A DNA stretch of 64,000 nt from Bog-473 sp963787485 (GTDB lineage Bacteria > Actinomycetota > Acidimicrobiia > Acidimicrobiales > RAAP-2). Location: NCBI GenBank assembly GCA_963787485.1, contig CAWBDF010000010.1, positions 1-64,000 on the forward strand, given 5' to 3'. Position numbers and translations under genes: made by a program. Under the pieces are notes generated by a model that saw only the letters and a program-made list of their open reading frames with translations, was not told where the DNA came from and did no database searches. This document shows positions 61,709-64,000 of the stretch, piece after piece. How positions within the stretch are numbered: position 1 is the stretch's first letter; each line of letters starts with the position of its first letter.

Positions 61709-62112
61709 TGGCAGCGGTGCAGCCGGGCTTCGAGATCCCGACGTTCGAGCGGATGTCGGGTTTCCACGCGTGGAATCGGTTCGCCGCGGTCAACGAGGAG
61801 TTCGTCCCGATCCACATGGACGATGAAGCAGGACGGGCGGCGGGTAACTCGTGCGCGTTCGGTATGGGCAACCTACTGCTGTCGTACGTGCACGCTGCCT
61901 TGCGACAGTGGATCGGCGACCACGGCCGGATCGTCTCGGTCGCGGTTCAGTACCGAGCACCGAACCTGCGAGGTCTGCGCACTATCGCCGGCGGCAGGGT
62001 AATCGAGGTACGCGAGGAGGACGGCGAGATGCTGATCGACCTGGAGATTTGGACCAAGACCGAGGAGGGCACGGTAATGACGCCCGGGACGGCGACGGTG
62101 GTGCTCGGCTGA
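61708..62112 (+). CDS. MaoC-like dehydratase
   Basis: This 134-residue hot-dog protein has the hydratase-type segment RFAAVNEEFVPIHMDDEAGR with the conserved His, then AAGNSCAFGMGNLLLSYVHA, VSVAVQYRAPNLRGL and DLEIWTKTEEGTVMTPGTAT. The usual catalytic Asp before NPIH is Glu in this subgroup. ATG 61708 shares its A with the preceding TGA, showing translational coupling. Together the pair probably hydrates or dehydrates an enoyl-CoA thioester. Confidence 0.85.
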   Translation: MAAVQPGFEIPTFERMSGFHAWNRFAAVNEEFVPIHMDDEAGRAAGNSCAFGMGNLLLSYVHAALRQWIGDHGRIVSVAVQYRAPNLRGLRTIAGGRVIEVREEDGEMLIDLEIWTKTEEGTVMTPGTATVVLG

Positions 62113-62832
62113 GACGGCGTGGAGCTTGGTTGGGTGCTTCGCGTTCACAGTCATCTGACTCCTTGGAGTCCTAGCGCCCTTCGAGGGTCACTATGAACTC
62201 GGATGACGCTCCGGCCAACCGTGGTAGCCATGTCGGTTCGATCGTGGTACCACCACTTGGGATGGCAGGGCAGCGGCGGGGATCCCGCCGGACGTGCCCC
62301 ACATCGCTGGGACAATGCCGGGCTGCGGAGTCCTACGTATCCCGCGGAATGACTTTTGCCTTCGCTCCTGCCGCTCAGTTCCAGCCACTGTCGGTTTCCA
62401 CCTGAGGGGTGTCCCCGTACATTGCCGGTTCTGTGCCGCTTTGACGAGGGAGAATCCAGTCGAATCCGTGGCCAACACGATCACCTGATCCTCGATGAAT
62501 CTCTTCGCCTGGCTCCTACAACGCCGGTGTAGTCCGGATCGGTGACTAGCGTCGATGGTCGAGCGGCAAACGGATGCGAGCCTTCACGCTGCGCCTTGGC
62601 GCCAACACGAATCATCACTACGTCGGATGACCGCTGCCTCCTCGAGCGCGGCAACATCTTCACTGACAATATCGGCATGAAGGGCCACAACAGCCGGGAC
62701 TGCGGCAACGAACACATAGTTATGGTCAGTGTTCAGTATTCGCGTGCCCGCTGATTGGATCATTCCGTCTGCGTGAATGCCTTTGGCACTCCGAAGGCGA
62801 CTTGTCCAAGCAGTCCTCGGCCGTGAGTCAGT
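62113..62832. other. Gene-poor stretch with the second 25-bp repeat copy
   Basis: 720 bp without an intact gene. The leftward strand has short open stretches (for example around FVAAVPAVVALHADIVSEDV, 62620-62700) that look like decayed coding sequence, but I cannot name a parent. The repeat at 62411-62435 is within it. Confidence 0.5.
62411..62435 (+). repeat. 25-bp direct repeat, copy 2
   Basis: Partner of 59276-59300 (22 of 25 identical). On the reverse strand it reads cagaaccggcaatgtacggg, a string reminiscent of insertion-sequence ends, but no transposase frame is attached. Confidence 0.5.
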
Positions 62833-63258
62833 TCACTCGCGCACCATCAGCATCCGAGGATCGCTCCAATCGGCGCGGAGCTGCTGGTAGACGCAGGTCT
62901 TGATTCGCCAGTCTCCGTCGACCTTCTCGTAGGTCTCGTGATAGAAGCCGAAACCGTGGAGTTCCTTGCCATTTGGCCAGCGGTGCATGTACTCGGTGGG
63001 CCAGATGCCCGTGGCGGTGGTGGGCGACGTCACCTCAATCTCGGGAATGTGTTCGTGGTGGATGCAGAGCACGTCACCCAAATTCCTTCGGTTGAATTCG
63101 GCGATGGCGCTCGCGCCCTTGACGACTTCGGCCCCGGCGCTCGTCGTGTCCCAGACCGCGTCCTCAGTGAACACATTTCGGAATCCATCCCAATCCTTCA
63201 GGTCAACCGTACGCGCGTACCGGGCCTTTAGTTGTTTGATTGCTTCGAAATCATCCAC
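62833..63258 (-). CDS. SnoaL-like (NTF2 fold) protein
   Basis: The protein (141 residues from GTG 63258, AAGGAGAG upstream) begins DDFEAIKQLKARYARTVDLK and continues DWDGFRNVFTEDAVWDTTSA, HHEHIPEIEVTSPTTATGIW and HGFGFYHETYEKVDGDWRIK. This is the SnoaL-like 4 pattern with the conserved Tyr/Asp/His pocket. It is not closely similar to the SnoaL-like gene at 5466. It probably isomerises or hydrates a small cyclic substrate. Confidence 0.83.
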   Translation of the reverse strand: MDDFEAIKQLKARYARTVDLKDWDGFRNVFTEDAVWDTTSAGAEVVKGASAIAEFNRRNLGDVLCIHHEHIPEIEVTSPTTATGIWPTEYMHRWPNGKELHGFGFYHETYEKVDGDWRIKTCVYQQLRADWSDPRMLMVRE

Positions 63259-63301
63259 GGTTGTTCTCTCCTTTGCGTTCAGAGCGTGGAACAGCTGGCC
63301 G

Positions 63302-63427
63302 TCAATCGCCGCTTGGGGCACCTGAGCGACCGAAGGCCCTTTTGCCGAGGCCGACCAGATAAACGACCGCCCGCACCGGCAAAAGGATCACGTAACCGAT
63401 CAGAGCGATGATCACGGGCGCAATCAT
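63302..63427 (-). CDS. Possible 41-residue single-TM protein
   Basis: A short frame from ATG 63427 encodes APVIIALIGYVILLPVRAVV, then YLVGLGKRAFGRSGAPSG: one hydrophobic helix followed by a basic tail, consistent with a small inner-membrane protein. No clear ribosome-binding site precedes ATG; an upstream in-frame GTG exists. It lies 43 bp upstream of the SnoaL-like start on the same strand. Confidence 0.4.
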   Translation of the reverse strand: MIAPVIIALIGYVILLPVRAVVYLVGLGKRAFGRSGAPSGD

Positions 63428-63597
63428 AATGCAACACACGATGCAGTGATCAAGTGGGTCTGTGCCTTCCTACTCTCGGAGGCTCAGCTCAGACTGCCTC
63501 CGAACAGTGGGGACAAGGTGCCACGCACTGATGCGCGACCCGAACCGTTCGCCGGGAGGGAAAGTCAAAGGCAGGGACGACGCCGAAAGGGGGTGGA

Positions 63598-63852
63598 ATG
63601 TCCGGTACGGGAAGGTCCCTAGCGTTCCTTTCCGCAACGGTGGCGGCGCTGACGTTCGCTGGCTGTTCCTCCGCCCCAACCGCGGGTTTCGTGAGTGCCA
63701 GGCTGCAGGCCGTCGGTGGGCTTGCGCCCGGAACGCCACGACCTATCAGTGGAAGGGTTGCGGTGCACGGGCCGAACGGGAAGTCCTATTCAACCAAGGT
63801 GAACGAGAACGCGACGACCAGCAACGTGGACGTCGACTGCCATGAGAGATAA
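63598..63852 (+). CDS. Putative lipoprotein, apparently internally shortened
   Basis: The 84-residue product starts at ATG 63598 with a lipoprotein signal (RSLAFLSATVAALTFAGCSS; lipobox FAGC, Cys near residue 23). A carboxypeptidase-regulatory-like beta segment follows: ISGRVAVHGPNGKSYSTKVN, then directly NATTSNVDVDCHER. Family members normally have about 40 residues (GRF...PGTYTVTG...C) between these two parts; here they are joined in frame. This comparison is from memory. The product may be non-functional. Confidence 0.6.
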   Translation: MSGTGRSLAFLSATVAALTFAGCSSAPTAGFVSARLQAVGGLAPGTPRPISGRVAVHGPNGKSYSTKVNENATTSNVDVDCHER

Positions 63853-64000
63853 CGAGGCGAACGATTACTTGGACTCAAGTACCAAGCGCGGCCCCTTGCT
63901 TCGAGAGGAGTTAACTTCAACCGTCCCCTATCGCTAGGACGGCGGAGTAATTCGCCACTTTGGGGCGGTCTCGTGTCATCATCGACGAGGTGAGAACGGA

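Noticed and set aside
1..64000. CRISPR arrays, prophage genes, complete insertion sequences or integrase/attachment sites
   Set aside because: None seen: no regularly spaced repeats with spacers, no phage structural or integrase genes, no intact transposase.

Overview
The window is high-GC DNA with GTG/TTG starts, tightly overlapping operons and typical actinobacterial genes: carD, disA, RsrA/SigR-like sigma and anti-sigma factors, a DUF2520 protein next to panC, and a DUF2342-type metalloprotease. Gene order resembles the mycobacterial Rv3579c-Rv3626c neighbourhood. My best guess is a non-mycobacterial Actinomycetota lineage, possibly Acidimicrobiia. That placement is inference from gene content; no rRNA gene is present.

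Region 1 (1-25 kb) is core housekeeping. It starts with the 3' end of a tRNA-Thr gene. A leftward block follows: radA-disA-carD-ispD-ispF-rlmB, covering repair and c-di-AMP signalling, RNA polymerase control, MEP isoprenoid synthesis and rRNA methylation. After a small SnoaL-like/SDR pair come clpC and a divergent, frameshifted polyprenyl synthase gene. Next is a long leftward cofactor operon: metalloprotease, tilS, hpt, folE, folP, a phosphatase-like gene, folB, folK, DUF2520, panC, panD, nadB, nadC, coaX, lysS. Many of its genes overlap by 4 bp. The sigR-rsrA pair sits at its head.

Region 2 (25-37 kb) holds a rightward cell-wall module, pgeF-murL-murD2. It implies a route in which L-Glu is added to the peptidoglycan precursor and then epimerised in place. 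Beyond it lie a haem-oxygenase-like diiron protein, a methylmalonyl-CoA decarboxylase-like crotonase, a CGNR zinc-finger protein, a DHA2-type MFS exporter, a secreted GH43-like/tandem-repeat protein and a glutaminase.

Region 3 (37-54 kb) is accessory. One catabolic cluster has a cupin, a P450, a TauD-family dioxygenase, two acyl-CoA dehydrogenases and a luciferase-like flavoprotein. A second has an SDR, an amidohydrolase, a paralogous cupin and a CoA-transferase. Between them are a Zur-type metal ABC transporter, whose binding-protein gene is badly eroded, its Fur-family regulator with a perfect operator palindrome, and an NRAMP-like transporter with a hairpin-rich leader.

Region 4 (54-64 kb) is gene-poor. 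It contains gene relics (FtsX-like, eRF1-like), small conserved proteins, a YihY-family membrane protein, an S11-peptidase-like protein without catalytic residues, a MaoC pair and a truncated lipoprotein.

Six otherwise well-conserved genes carry single frameshifts. Two are -1 shifts in G/C homopolymers and look like sequence errors. Four are +1 shifts that all skip a T, and three of these have the same TCT-G context. This pattern, the murL-murD2 module and the cysteine-less phosphatase in the folate operon are the most interesting items.
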